A stretch of 64,000 bases of DNA, from positions 112,694,049 to 112,758,048 of the forward strand of contig NC_092808.1 in assembly GCF_040954645.1 (NCBI RefSeq), written 5' to 3'. The DNA comes from Diabrotica undecimpunctata (taxonomy: Eukaryota; Arthropoda; Insecta; Coleoptera; Chrysomelidae). How positions within the stretch are numbered: position 1 is the stretch's first letter; every line of letters starts with the position of its first letter. Shown here in pieces: positions 21,295 through 32,689 of the stretch. The position numbers and the translations under genes are program-made. The notes beneath the pieces were generated by a model that saw nothing but the letters and a program-made list of their open reading frames with translations, had not been told where the DNA came from and did no database searches.

Positions 21295-21305
21295 ATTCAT
21301 AATAA
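21295..21305 (+). repeat. target-site duplication, right copy
   Basis: ATTCATAATAA, identical to 20564-20574; coding of the outer LINE resumes directly after it. Confidence 0.85.
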
Positions 21306-22415
21306 AACAAATAAAAAAAAAGCTATAGAGTTCGGCATGCCAGCGTATATTTGCTTCATTGATCTGATGAAGGCGTCTGATAGGGTTCGCCTGGGAGACA
21401 TTCTAAACATATAAGTAGAAAATAAAACACCGACCAACATAACAAAGATAGGTCATAACCTAAATAACAACAATGTAACCAAAGTTAGAGCAGAAAACCA
21501 ATTCACTGAAAATATTCCAACACCGGGAGGAATTAGACAAGGCGACAATTTAAGATCCTTCTTGTTTAATCTACTCATGGGCAAAATTATAAACAAAGTA
21601 ACATCTCTCAATCTCGGATACATAATGGGCAACAAAAGAATTGGTATGGTGTGTTACGCAGATTATGCAGCAATTATTGCCGAATCAGAAGATGATCTTC
21701 AGAGTCAGCTCTTTCAGTTCTTTCAAATAAGCCGCCAACTAAATATGACCATTTCTACCAACAAAACTAAATGTATGACAATAGCAAAAGATCCGCTCAG
21801 ATGTAAGTTAGTGGTTGAGAACAACCCCATAGAACAGGTGATGCAATTCAGATATCTGTGCATAGATACGAGTATATCAAGCACACACGACCTAGTAAAG
21901 GACCTAAGGAGTCAGATCAACAAAGCATCCGCATTGTCTGGATGTCTGCGGGAGATAGTCTGGTCAAATCCGTATATGCGCACAGATAGTAAAATTAGAA
22001 TCTACAAGACTTGCATACGAGCGATCAAGACATGTGGCATAGAAGTGCGCGAAGATACCAACAAAACGAAACAGATGCTAAGGGTTGCCGAAATGAAAAC
22101 GCTAAGAACGATAGTGGGCAAAACAAGAAGAGATTGGGTAAGAAATACAAACGTCAGAGAGCAGTGCAAAATTCAAGATATTGTAAGATTGGGAAGGCAG
22201 CATAAGAGGATGTGGTACAATCATGTAAGACGAATGGATGAGAATAGACTCCCAAAAATTGCCCTAGAAAACAACCCGCCCGGTTCAAGACCTCCTGGAA
22301 GACCACCTAAAAGATGGAGGGATAGTTGGCAATCTACCTCCCAGGAAATTAACCAGAGGCAGCTTCAGAATTAAACAGATCGAAAATTCTCCAAGAAGTA
22401 GAAGAAGAAGAAGAG

Positions 22416-23464
22416 AAGATATTTAATGAGTAAGTACAACCGTATGCATAAGTGGCTCTCAGCTTGCAGCTTTGATAAAATATAAATATACCTACCGCCA
22501 ATTTTACCGTAGGAAATTTAAGGAAGATAAACAATGTAATGTAATATAACAATGTAATAAACAAGTTGATATGTGTAAAATATTAAGAATAATAAATAAT
22601 AAAATATTTCAGTAAGAACTAAATATTTTTTCAAATAACTCGTAAATGGGTAAATCCAAAATATTCTTCGAAGTTAATCGATTTTAGTGTTCCTTTATTA
22701 ATATAAATATGTTTTTAAAGATAGCAAAATGTTCATTTTTCCGTGTGCCCTTTTCGACTTTTCATTCATATCATACATTAAAAGACCTTCTTGTTGAAAC
22801 TCTTTGTATACGATATTTTTTATTGATTTATTTGAACACTAAATCATTTAGTAGTTAAACTTAATAATACGTTAAGTGTAAAATAAAAAGTTCAACATGA
22901 CGAATTACAACAAATAAGAATTTTATATTATGCAAGTAATAAGTAAATGTAAAGAGGTTCTATTTTGTAACTAGGTTTACAAAATTCGGTCCATTAACCT
23001 TTTTCGACACTAGCCAAATGCCAATCACCTTTTATTAATCAGTATACATTTAAAATTGTTATATGCTTTTAGCCACGATTCAATCATCAGTTTAAAGTTC
23101 GGCTGTTGTTACTTAAGATCTTGAAAGATTTGCCGATCTATGTTATTAATACATTAGTATTATTTCGGTTATATAATAGGTATGTCTATATAATATATAA
23201 GGTGTGCATTATAAGTAAGAGATTTTTTTTCTGTCTGAACTCATATAGACAAATGTCACTAAGAATACATGACCACAATCTTAAGACTAAGAAATAAAAG
23301 AATGGACCCGCCTTAATAAATAACTATAATAAATAAATTTGACTTACAAACACACCACGCTACACCAAATTAGCCTCAGTTTTTACAAACTACAGTAATA
23401 CTTCACTACAAAATAAGAGTCAAAAGGAAAATTATAAAAATAGAAGAAGAAGGGAGTCTAAACA
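22416..23464. other. no gene seen
   Basis: AT-rich spacer after the LINE tail. The open frame at 23106-23297 is dominated by Ile, Tyr and Leu from AT-rich composition and matches nothing I know. Confidence 0.4.
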
Positions 23465-23655
23465 AAGAGACCTCTCTTCTTATTCGAATGTCTTCCCCCA
23501 TCGAAGATTAGCAAACATTTTGGCAATTTTTTATCTGTCTTTAGTCTACCTCAGCAAATCGTTTGACCCAAGTTGGTCCAATCTCATATTTTCTTAAGCC
23601 AGCAGCACTGTCTGCGTCCTGGTCTTCTACCTTTGATATTACCATCTATTATAAG
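23465..23655 (-). pseudogene. LINE 3' end, cut off by the piggyBac insertion
   Basis: The minus strand reads LIIDGNIKGRRPGRRQ, an LKKI-like block with DWTNLG, then KIANMF..LRWGK.FE and a short (AAG)-like tail near 23460. This is the C-terminus (GKIEGRRG.GR...WL.NIR.WT) of the LINE whose upstream part is at 26192-27610. The piggyBac element 23660-26187 separates the two parts at a TTAA. Confidence 0.8.
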
Positions 23656-23659
23656 TTAA
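23656..23659. repeat. TTAA target duplication, left
   Basis: TTAA directly before the terminal CCTCCTG of the piggyBac element; the matching TTAA is 26188-26191. Confidence 0.85.
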
Positions 23660-26187
23660 CCTCCTGACCGCAAATGTACTATTGGTAGAACATAACATTT
23701 AAATTCTCGTAGCCCCTCCTAAAAATAATGTATTAAGTTTATATCCCTATGTGGCACTCTATTGGAATATTTTGAAACTACGAAACCGACAGCACGTGCA
23801 TAATTTCATGTGTTTTGCGACAATGGCACAAAGCAGTCGTAGTGAGCGTGTTTGGGGAAAAAAGGGTAAGTACTATCTTCAAATATTTATTTAATCATAA
23901 ATAATTTGCAGCACATTTTTTATTCACTGTGTTCTTAAAAGGTTGCAAATTAATGTAAACAGTATAGTTTTTTAAAAAAATAAACAAATAATGAGTAATA
24001 ACAGATAAAATGTTTATATCCTTTATGTAGGCATCCGGTAGTAAACACTCTACGTACATTTTTTTATGTACTTCGTATAGGACATTTGTTGGTTACAGTT
24101 TTTATTTTCAGCATTATCAGAGGATGAATTATTAGAGTTGCTCAATAATTCAGATGCATCTATTTCGCCTATTGTAGAAGAATGCGATTCCAGCGATGTT
24201 TCTAGACGTCTTTTGTAACTCAACCTCATTCTTCTGGACGAGGAAGACATTCCTTAAGACGAGGACGGGGACATGAATGAGAGCGAGGCCGTGGTCGTAT
24301 TGCAAGAAAAAGGAACGTGGGAAGAGGTAGACAAACGACAAGCATGTAATCTAGAGTTAATATAAATGACGCATTAACTGATAAATGGTGTGGCACATTT
24401 ACTCCGGAGGTATCATCATTGTTACAGCCGGCCTATTTACTAAATGATGTAGGCTCCTGGGAATGGGATGCATTTTTTATCAATATATTGATACTATTCT
24501 TTTGGAAATAGTGAACTCCACTAATAGAACCGCTATTTTAAATAAAGGAAAAACTTTGGGGTTATCTTTACGCGAAATCAAAGTTTTTATCGGCATTACG
24601 ATGGTAATGTCAACTTTGCAGTATCCACAAATAGACATGTATTGGACGGAAAAATGGAGAATCCCTATTGTTGCAGGAGCAATGAGCCGTCAACGCTTTT
24701 ATTCCATCAGAACTTCATTAAAAGTAGTTTTTGATTCCGATATAAATGTGGAACAAAGACGCGATAATATTTCGAAAATAAGGCCTTTATTTGATAGGAT
24801 ATGTGAAGGTTGTCACGCTCAAGAACCCACTGAATCATTAAGTATCGACGAAATGATTATTCCATTCTCCGATAGATGTCCAATTCGTCAGTATTGTCCC
24901 AATAAACCAAATCCTGTAGGGTTAAAAGCTTTTGTTCTGGCCACTCCACAAGGAATTGTATGTGATATAATTATATATCAAGGGGATTCAACATTTCCAT
25001 AATTATCTAGTGACCGTTTTGGATTAGGAGAGTTAGCTGTATTGTATCTAGTAAGATCACTGGTACCAGGGCATAAAATATACTTTGACCGATTTTTACT
25101 ACCACAAAGTTTTGTACTGAATTATTGTCTCGTAAACTTTATGGAACGGTAACCATTATGAAGAACCGGATCCCTAAAGAATGTTTCATGCAACCAGAAA
25201 AACTTTTTTCAAAATCTTTAAAGGGTATTTATGAAATCAAAAACAGAGATGATGGCAAAATGACCTTCACACGGTAGATGGATAAAAAACCAGTAATAAT
25301 GTTATCTACTATTTTTTCCTCGGGAAATATAGATTATTGAAAGCGGTGGTCCAAAAAAAAATAAATCCTATGAACAAGTTTGCCGGCCAGAAGTAATTAA
25401 GGAGTATAATAAAAATATGGGTGGGGTGGATTTAGTAGATCGTATGCTTGCGGTTTGTCCGTCGCGTAGTCGTACCAAAAAATGGACAATACGGATTATT
25501 TGCCACCTCATAGATTTAGCAGTCGTCAACGCTTGGCTTCAATATAGACAACGTGAAAGAAGTAAAAGTAGTAAAAATATTTGGCAATTAAGACACTATA
25601 AAATAAAATTGAGAGGGAAACTATATGAACAAAATGATATGGACAACGATTGCGATGAAGAAGATATAGTTCAATTAATGCCTAAACATAAACACAGAAA
25701 AACGCCTATTACTACTTTACCATCAGTTATTTGAAGGTAACAAAAAGCAATACACATGCCAGATTATGCCTCTAAACAAAACAGATGCAGAAAAGATGGC
25801 AAAAACTGCAAGACGTTGTTTTAGTGATTTTCACGAAAATGCATAAATTTTATATTTTTATTATTTCAAACATTTATAGAATGTACATTTTTTGATTATA
25901 AAAATGATTCTTGTTTTTGTAGTCTCAAAAATAAAAGACATATTAACTTCTTTAATTTTTTTACCTTTACTAATATCTAATATAGGCAACCAGAGTCCTA
26001 TGAGAAGAACATTATTTTTCATTTAGAAGATCAACAACCTACATCTACATCTGTCTTTTATGTAGGACATTAATAAAATCAATATTTTAGGATTAACATT
26101 TTTTCAGATACTTTTTAAACTTCCTTAAGCAAGTCAGAAAGCTAAAAATATTAAATTTAGAAAAAAAACATTACTATAGGCAGGAGG
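23660..26187 (+). mobile_element. full-length but inactive piggyBac element (copy 2)
   Basis: A 2.53 kb element bounded by TTAA on both sides, with short inverted ends CCTCCTG(A/C)C (CCTCCTGACC at 23660 and CAGGAGG at 26181-26187). It carries one transposase gene on the plus strand (24110-25860). It sits inside a minus-strand LINE: LINE coding runs up to the right-hand TTAA at 26191 and continues at 23655. Both ends survive although the gene is full of stops, so the copy could be moved only by an enzyme supplied elsewhere. Confidence 0.88.
24110..25734 (+). pseudogene. piggyBac transposase (copy 2)
   Basis: The acidic N-terminal region starts SALSEDELLELLNNSDAS near 24112, followed by a stop-rich basic stretch and WCGTFTPEVSSLLQP. 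The main open segment 24463-25002 contains NSTNRTAIL, EIKVFIGITMVMS, the first-Asp block SLSIDEMIIPFSDRCP and the RQYCPNKPNPVGLKAFVLA block. After a stop, the second-Asp block reads HKIYFDRFLLP near 25073-25100. The last open segment 25417-25734 has MGGVDLVDRMLAVCPSRSRTKKW with the third acidic position, then IDLAVVNAWLQYRQ. Both catalytic Asp blocks are visible, but at least five stops or frameshifts are present. Confidence 0.88.
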
Positions 26188-26191
26188 TTAA
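26188..26191. repeat. TTAA target duplication, right
   Basis: TTAA directly after the CAGGAGG end of piggyBac copy 2. Confidence 0.85.
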
Positions 26192-27610
26192 AGAAAGTGG
26201 TATCTCTTATGTCTTATTAAGTTATATTTCTAAAACGTCGAAGTTAGTGGTATGGATAGTCCAATATTTTTGCAACATTCGTCGATACACCCACATTTCA
26301 AATATCTCTAGTCTATTCGGGCTGCTAACTTTTAGCGTCCACGCTTCAATTACATATAAAAGTAAGCAATATTTGAATTACTTTATAAAATTACATCGTA
26401 TTTCGATATCTAGCGATCTATCGCTTAGGAGGATACGCATTTTTAAAAAGTTTGCGCTGACTATTTCAATCAAGCTTTGATTTCTAAGTCAGGATTAGTC
26501 TGCAGTTATATCTGTGTCATCGGCATAACTTAAATCATTTATCAATATCCCATTCACTTAATATCATCTTCTATTGCTTAAAGAGCGTTTTGGAATATTA
26601 TCTCATGTAGTTATATCTTTTTGTGCATCCGAAATTGTACTTTTAGGAAGACTCCAAGTGTGCTTCTAGCCTTTTTTTAAGTATTGTAGGTTCAGTCTCC
26701 GAATTTTATGAGGCTCTACTCAGTTGTTCACTGAGTTTGTCAACAATTACTTGTTTTTTTTGTCTGGTCCGTCGGTTAGAATTTCTATATTTGGTGATTA
26801 GGATTTTCTTTTTTTAAGTTTTTTTAGGCGAACTTGTATTTGTATTACTACGAGATTGTGATCTAACTCCACGTCTATACTAGGATAAGTTTTTATACTA
26901 TCAATGCTGTTTATAAATCTTTATAGTGCTAGGATATATTCAATCTGATTTCTAACTTGGTGATCTTGTCTATCTTGAGGAGATCTCTATGTATATATGT
27001 ATAAAGACATTTTAAGGGAACGATGTGTTAGAGATTAACATTTTTTTGTCTTGGTAGAATTAGATTAGAAAGAGGTTGGATCACGTCTTTATTTTTGCTA
27101 ACTTCCATGTTCCACAATACTCTCATCACATCGTCCCTTACCTACTATTGCATTGAAGTCTTCAAAGATAAAAGTGGTGTTATCGTTCTTGGTTTGGAAT
27201 AGCAATTGATTTATTTTCGCGCAGAAAGATTTTATTTGTGATTCTGATTTATCAGATGTTGGATTATAGATTTGCATGATATTTATATTTTTTGGTACTG
27301 CTTTGATTTGTATTCTCATTGCCTGTCAGAAATTGGTACAACCTTTAGGACCGAGCGAGCTCTTCTAGTATCTAGCATAATACCAACATCATTAAAATTT
27401 ATATGATGATCGTTTCCACAATGGTAAAAAGTATAATTGTTTACTTGGATTATTCCGCTATTTGGCCATCTGGTTTACTTCCAACCTACACATTTCTTGG
27501 TTTATATTTGTGTATCTTTCCCGGCATGTACATGCTTTTAATATTCCATAAACTATATTGGAAAGACTCAAATTCTCACTTAGTTCAGGGGATCAGAAGG
27601 TAAGGGAGAT
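26192..27610 (-). pseudogene. LINE (endonuclease and RT remnants), minus strand
   Basis: Upstream part of the LINE that ends at 23465-23655. Reading on the minus strand: endonuclease piece 27098-27319 with NIMQIYNPTSDKSE and TTFIFEDFNAIVGK (usual GDFNAKVG); a stop-rich middle; the RT active-site block NDLSYADDT near 26516-26545; and the thumb block FEMWVYRRMLQ..WTIHT near 26230-26300. Multiple stops and frameshifts occur. piggyBac copy 2 is inserted at its TTAA. The YADD core itself is intact, unlike the copy at 19160-22390. Confidence 0.8.
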
Positions 27611-29640
27611 TCGATTTTAACGTTAGTTGTTTTGTCAAGCATAATAAATTAGTTTATTCTGTATTTGATGATAATCTAATGCAAATTATATAACAATTTG
27701 GGACACCCTGTACTCTGCAAATTAGTAATTGCTTAGTTATATTTACGAATCTTCTTTAGATATGACTAACATACTTTCTGTTTGGCAAATGTTTGATAAA
27801 ATGAACCCAACAAATAAATATTTAATATTAAGCCGTTTAAATTAGTGCCTAAAACGCTAAGATGTTACAAGTTCAGTTCGCGAAATTAAGGTGTCAAAGC
27901 GTGGAAAATAAAACATAAAAGCGATAAGGAAAATCAACTAATTTGAAATGTGGATATACAGACGAACTCTGAGGATATCATGGGTTACCAATACTGAAAC
28001 ATTAATATGGCTTTGAATTTCAATAAAGAAACACATTCTGACAGAAAAGTCTGGTCCTTCAAGGTTAAACTTTGTTACGGTATACCATCAACATGCCCCA
28101 TCTTAATAAAAAACAAAAAGCACTAAAATACGATTAACTTATTTGGTGTTTCCTACTACAAAATTTCAAATTTTAAATTACAAAGAATAAATTTAATAAA
28201 TTACTATTGTTTTATAATAATCATACTCTGTACATAACCAAAATATCATCTTTTATTATATTTAAATATAAAGTTTAATGTTAATGTTCAGTGTAATCTT
28301 CTTGGCGGTGAAGTAACACTAATTAATTGCTTGCGATATGTAAACCAATATAATAGCGGTAATTATAAATTGGCTACGTAGCTGAAAATATGTAAATTAG
28401 CATTACTTTGGGTCTTTTTAAAAAGCTTTCGCAAGTAGGTATGTAAAGTCTCGAATTATCTTATTAATATTATGTAAAATATTATTCGAAGTTTAATTTT
28501 TTTAAATCATTAAACAGAGTTTTTAATATATTAATATACGAGGATGTATTGAAAAATTCTTAGTTTACAATTATAGAAGGAAACAAAATTTGAAAAGTCT
28601 TGAAAAGGTAAAGTCTATTATTATTGAACATGTTCTCCTAATTGGATCTATTGATAATAACGATCCTGCAATGCCTCAAGACCTTTTAAAAAAGTTGTCA
28701 AGTGCCAGATTTTTTTCTCATTTTTTTCTAATTCTAACTATACCTGATGAGTTCTTAAATGAGCCTGGAAGGCAGAGGTATTTTAGAATATTAAACCAGC
28801 CGTTACATAGTTCAAAGACACAGAGTGGTATTTATCATGTAAATTCAATGTCGCTACGTAGCGAAAGAACTCAGTACAAGTGCGACATTGGTTGACATAC
28901 CAGTTTTTTTCTCATTCGGTCTTCGGTTCTAGTTCCACCTGTTGAGTTTTCAACAAATTGAAAAAGAACCTTACCAAAGTAAAACAATTGGTATTTGCAA
29001 TAAGACAAAATAAAGGTGCGAAATAACTAACAGTACATGGGTTAATTACTTAATAAGCCTGGTTGCGCGGATACGTGGTACCGGATGACGCCCTTGTAGG
29101 AGTGATCCTGTATATTCTTATAGTACTTAGCACAGCTTTCTCCTAGAAACTGTGATGAACATAATGAAGACCCAAAAACAGCAAACAATTTGAACATTCT
29201 TATACAATAATTCGTCTTCATTCTTTGAGCTCTTCCCAAGGCGTGGTGACACTGTAAATATTATTGGGTTGCTGTCTCCATTATCTGTCTCCACACTATT
29301 TTAATTAGCACCTATTTGTATCGAAAGAACCATGAGATAACTGTATGCAGTTTTGCTCCGAATTCAATTCAACATGTGAACTGAATAACACTCTACTCAG
29401 CCGCTAGATGACAACTCGGCTGCGCGCAGGCAGAGACTCGTCTTAGGACATTACAGTAAATTGCAGCAAACACCACGTGATATGGATATAATGAACAGTG
29501 ATTCTTTTGATTAAGATTTGAAGTTGCATCCCAAGTTGCATTTTGTATGATTTATGTGAAGGTAATGGACTCTTCGATATAATTTATTTTGAAATGGAAG
29601 TTTAAATTAATTGAATTTTAAATATCCCTTCTTCTTCTTT
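27611..29640. other. mostly unassigned; tiny LINE scrap and palindrome
   Basis: At 27945-28000 the plus strand reads EMWIYRRTLRISWVTN, a LINE thumb scrap. A perfect 14 bp palindrome TCGCTACGTAGCGA lies at 28851-28864, and a related GGCTACGTAGCT word at 28372. A GGGACACCCTGTA word at 27704 resembles ends of some insect transposons, but no partner was found. Otherwise AT-rich and uninformative. Confidence 0.4.
28590..28895 (+). CDS. unassigned open frame, 101 codons
   Basis: Reads MKSLEKVKSIIIEHVLLIGS, DPAMPQDLLKKLSSARFFSHF and a basic end. There is no motif I recognise, no neighbouring coding context, no signal peptide and only a weak hydrophobic stretch in the middle (HFFLILTI). It ends across the palindrome at 28851-28864. 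It could be chance, or a scrap of an unrecognised element. Confidence 0.2.
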   Translation: MKSLEKVKSIIIEHVLLIGSIDNNDPAMPQDLLKKLSSARFFSHFFLILTIPDEFLNEPGRQRYFRILNQPLHSSKTQSGIYHVNSMSLRSERTQYKCDIG

Positions 29641-29659
29641 GTCTTCTAATATCACTAAT

Positions 29660-30000
29660 AAAAATGTAATAATAGAAGAAATAGGAATAGGAAGAGGGAA
29701 TATAATATCGCTGACAGGAAAAATATTGAACTGTCAGAGGAAATGGAAGAAATAAGGTAAAAATATTGGGAATAAATGAAACAAGGAAGACGGGAAAAAC
29801 AAGCTGGCAAATAACAAATAAACAGTCTTTATATTATTTACGAGTACCATTGATAAATAGGACGAAATTAGAAGTGGGGATAATAACAGAAAGCATCAAA
29901 GAAAAAATAATAAAAGTAAAAACAGTTAATTCAAGAATAATTACGATGGAACTATAATTAGTGGAAAAAATTTATATAATACAGATATACGGCACAGTAG
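29660..30000 (+). pseudogene. LINE endonuclease N-terminal fragment
   Basis: Across frames it reads a degenerate IRSLTGK..EL.EEM start, then ILGINETRKTGK, KLEVGIITESIKEKII, VNSRIITMEL and IYIIQIYGT. This is the start of the LINE apurinic-type endonuclease (W..R.L..K...E......ILGI.ETK....G.GI). Plus strand, truncated at about 30000 where minus-strand LINE sequence begins. Confidence 0.7.
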
Positions 30001-30058
30001 AAGTGTTTATTTGGTCTACCCATTGCTTTAGAGATCTTCTTCTATGTCTTTGGCCTTC

Positions 30059-30498
30059 TACTTTTCCTTCTGCAACCCATAAGTTACATAGTTCTGGTTA
30101 TGTGGCCGAAGTAACTTAGGTATGCGCGGTTAACTTTGTTAATAGCCTGTCTTTTATATTAAGATTTTCCAGAGTTGACAGGTCGGTTCTGCGTTCAGTT
30201 CAGGATACGGGTAGAATTCTTTTGTAGACCCACATCCCGAAGGCATTGATCTTACCTCTATAAATTTTTATGCGTCCATATTTCAGTATACAAATCTGTC
30301 TACTACTTCGAAATTTGCTTCTTGGTGTATGTTCTATCTACTATCGTTATTTTTGTTTTTCGGTGTTGATTTTAAGTCCAATTTCTTTGCTTATCTGACT
30401 TAACAGTTAGATGATGGCAGACATTTCGTTGCTAGTATAAGTGTGTCAGCTGCGTATCGCAGGAGCTTCTCTTTGCATAAAATTAGTGGTGACACGAT
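30059..30498. repeat. 440 bp perfect tandem duplication, copy 1
   Basis: Identical base for base to 30499-30938, with no spacer. Because all surrounding elements are diverged, zero differences mean the duplication is very recent or an assembly artefact. Confidence 0.95.
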
Positions 30499-30938
30499 TA
30501 CTTTTCCTTCTGCAACCCATAAGTTACATAGTTCTGGTTATGTGGCCGAAGTAACTTAGGTATGCGCGGTTAACTTTGTTAATAGCCTGTCTTTTATATT
30601 AAGATTTTCCAGAGTTGACAGGTCGGTTCTGCGTTCAGTTCAGGATACGGGTAGAATTCTTTTGTAGACCCACATCCCGAAGGCATTGATCTTACCTCTA
30701 TAAATTTTTATGCGTCCATATTTCAGTATACAAATCTGTCTACTACTTCGAAATTTGCTTCTTGGTGTATGTTCTATCTACTATCGTTATTTTTGTTTTT
30801 CGGTGTTGATTTTAAGTCCAATTTCTTTGCTTATCTGACTTAACAGTTAGATGATGGCAGACATTTCGTTGCTAGTATAAGTGTGTCAGCTGCGTATCGC
30901 AGGAGCTTCTCTTTGCATAAAATTAGTGGTGACACGAT
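30499..30938. repeat. 440 bp perfect tandem duplication, copy 2
   Basis: Identical to 30059-30498. It ends in CGATTAC, directly followed by piggyBac copy 3 N-terminal coding. Confidence 0.95.
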
Positions 30939-32570
30939 TACCTTATTACCACCTTATAATGCAGCTGATTACGTAACTGATGAAAATTCAGGCGAAGAGA
31001 ATAAAGTGGAAATAAATAATTTACCTGCTGCCCAAATGCAAATCCAGGTCGAAGTATTCTCAAAATGTAATCCAAATGACTATGATCGGACACATAAGAT
31101 GTCTTTATCTCAGCGTCAAGATAACAAAAAAAATTATGAAACGGCTAGTAAAAAGAAGAAAAAGCTTATTTATGTAAAAGAAGATATAACCCTTATTTAA
31201 AACTAGTTTGAAAAATCCGTTATTTTGCCTCAAAATCCCTTAATGCCTTCTAATATTTCTCCTTATTTTTTGATGATGAACTCAGAAATGTTTACAGAAG
31301 AAACGAATCGATACGCATCACAGAAGAAACAAATAATGCGCATCAACTTGACTGAAATGAGATGTTTTATATTAGTGCTTCTTCTCAGCGGTATAATTCC
31401 ACTTACTAAAAGCAGAATGTACTGGCAGAAGTCAAAATACAATTACAATGAACTTGTTGCTGAAGTCATTTCTGAAAATAAATTTGAATTTATGCTATCC
31501 CACATTCATTGCCAAGTCAACAACACGTTGGACAAATCAGACAAATTTGGCGAAATTAAACCTTTTTTTACTCAACTAAATAAAAATATTTTGCAAAATG
31601 CCCATTTAAAAAAAGACCATAGTATAGATGAAGCGATGGTTCCTTATAAAGGAAGATATGGATGTAAGCAGTATCTCCATGGTAAGCCGATCCATTATGG
31701 ATGAAAATTGTGGGTTGGTACCATGCGACAAGGCTACATAAATTGATTGGAACCCTACCAGGGGGCTTCCACAAATATTAACAAGAAATATAGAGATCTA
31801 GATGTTAAAAACGTCTGATGTACTAGAATATGCCGATTCCCTTAGATCTAGATGGACTGACTTGAAATTTCACTTATAATTTTCTTCCGTAACTATGCTA
31901 GAACATTTAAATGATAAATATTTTTTAAAGAGTGTTACTATAAGTAAGGAAAACCCGTATTTCAGGTAGCACCCTGTGTGACTCTAAACTTTTAAAGAAA
32001 TCCCCCCGTCATAGTTATGATTATATTATAGGAAAGTTTCCGACAATAACATCATATTCACAAAATAGCACTATATTAAAACTGTAACTTTTTGTCTGAA
32101 TACTGGTGTAGCAAACCCTTTTTCTTCAGTTAAAAGCTACTCTCAAAAAGAAAAGAAAATTAGTAAACCAGCTCCATATCACAAAATTGTATAATAAAAG
32201 CATGGAAGGGGTCAACTGATCTGATCAGAACATCAGTCTTTACCTTAAAGCCATGAGAGGAAAAAATGATATTTTCCTATAACAACCCACAGTGTTAATG
32301 TAGCAAATCACAATGCTTGGCAATTACATAAAGACACCGTTGGAACAATGCACCAGCTTTCGTTTATACGCAATATCGCTAATGTATTACTTGTCCAAAA
32401 TAAAAAGTCATTTTACCAAAAGGGCGTTTTTGTAAAGATAAATATATGAAATTGCGTTAGGATCGGCTGGATCGATCACTGGGTTATCCATCAGAAAAAA
32501 GCATGCATGTCATCAAAAAACTACAAGGTGCAAAAAATGCGACATAGGTTTACATATTATTATTATGTTT
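30939..32570 (+). pseudogene. piggyBac-type transposase (copy 3)
   Basis: The N-terminal region starts near 30939 (LLPPYNAADYVTDENSGEE, then a Lys-rich stretch). Open segment 31225-31704 has EMFTEETNRYASQ, LTEMRCFILVLLLSG, MYWQKSKYNYNELVAE and the first-Asp block HSIDEAMVPYKGRYGCK. After a frame change the code continues: KIVGWY.., VLEYADSLRSRWTDLKFH, where a stop replaces part of the second-Asp FDNFF block near 31880, then VTMLEHLNDKYF. The C-terminal part is readable to about 32550: GVN.SDQNISLYL (near 32210), QLSF.RNIANVLL and a Cys-rich RCKKCDIGLH (32530-32560), the terminal zinc-binding motif of piggyBac proteins. Same superfamily as copies 1 and 2 but a different lineage. Confidence 0.85.
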
Positions 32571-32678
32571 TATAATGTATCGTACTAGTATAGTATATAG
32601 TATAGTATAAGTAGAATTATAGTAATGGAATTGCTTAATGTGCTACATATAGTACCTTATATGTATATACCTTACTAT
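32571..32678. other. TATAGTA-rich simple sequence
   Basis: Repeats of TATAGTA and TAGTACCTTA between piggyBac copy 3 and the LINE insertion. Similar words continue at 34208-34230 on the far side of the LINE, confirming that the LINE was inserted into this sequence. Confidence 0.5.
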
Positions 32679-32689
32679 AGTACTTCAAA
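32679..32689 (+). repeat. target-site duplication, left copy
   Basis: AGTACTTCAAA, identical to 34197-34207; it brackets the LINE insertion. Confidence 0.9.

Larger units (their letters stand above)
19160..22390 (+). pseudogene. RTE-like LINE (endonuclease + RT), split by a second LINE
   Basis: An old LINE copy with an apurinic-type endonuclease followed by RT. Order: endonuclease block LISTYVPDISKP..., IIVFGDLNTRIG (19205-19410); linker 19630-20157; pre-RT block IKKLKNRKSPGTDGIPNELW (20275-20335); NYRGITLLNTTIKLF (20468-20515); GRSITDAVFII (20541-20575). An inserted LINE follows. RT resumes at 21310 with AIEFGMPAYICFIDLMKASDRV (catalytic Asp in FID), GGIRQGDNLRSFLFNLL, then VCYADYAAII, where the usual YADD is YADY. 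The C-terminus runs MRVAEMKTLRT..., PPGSRPPGRPPKRWRDSW to a stop at 22372-22374, with an (AAG)-rich tail at 22398-22415. Frame changes and the altered RT active site make it inactive. Clade assignment (RTE) is by resemblance only. Confidence 0.85.
30001..30938 (-). pseudogene. LINE RT fragment, tandemly duplicated
   Basis: Each of two 440 bp copies carries minus-strand RT code: YADTLILAT-type active-site block (usual YADDT), NEMSAII..LSQISKEIGLKIN, KTKI..., then a broken thumb region ending in NRAYLSYFGHI.R and ...GCRRK. Many stops are present. The two copies are identical over their full length. Confidence 0.75.

Noticed and set aside
22011..22205. 64-codon open frame overlapping the LINE C-terminus
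   Set aside because: It is an alternate-frame reading within clear LINE coding sequence at 21562-22374.
12860..31980. ACACCCTGT-like words at about 12870, 27706 and 31971 as ends of one transposon family
   Set aside because: The shared word is short, orientations and flanks differ, and no inverted partner was found at any of the three sites.
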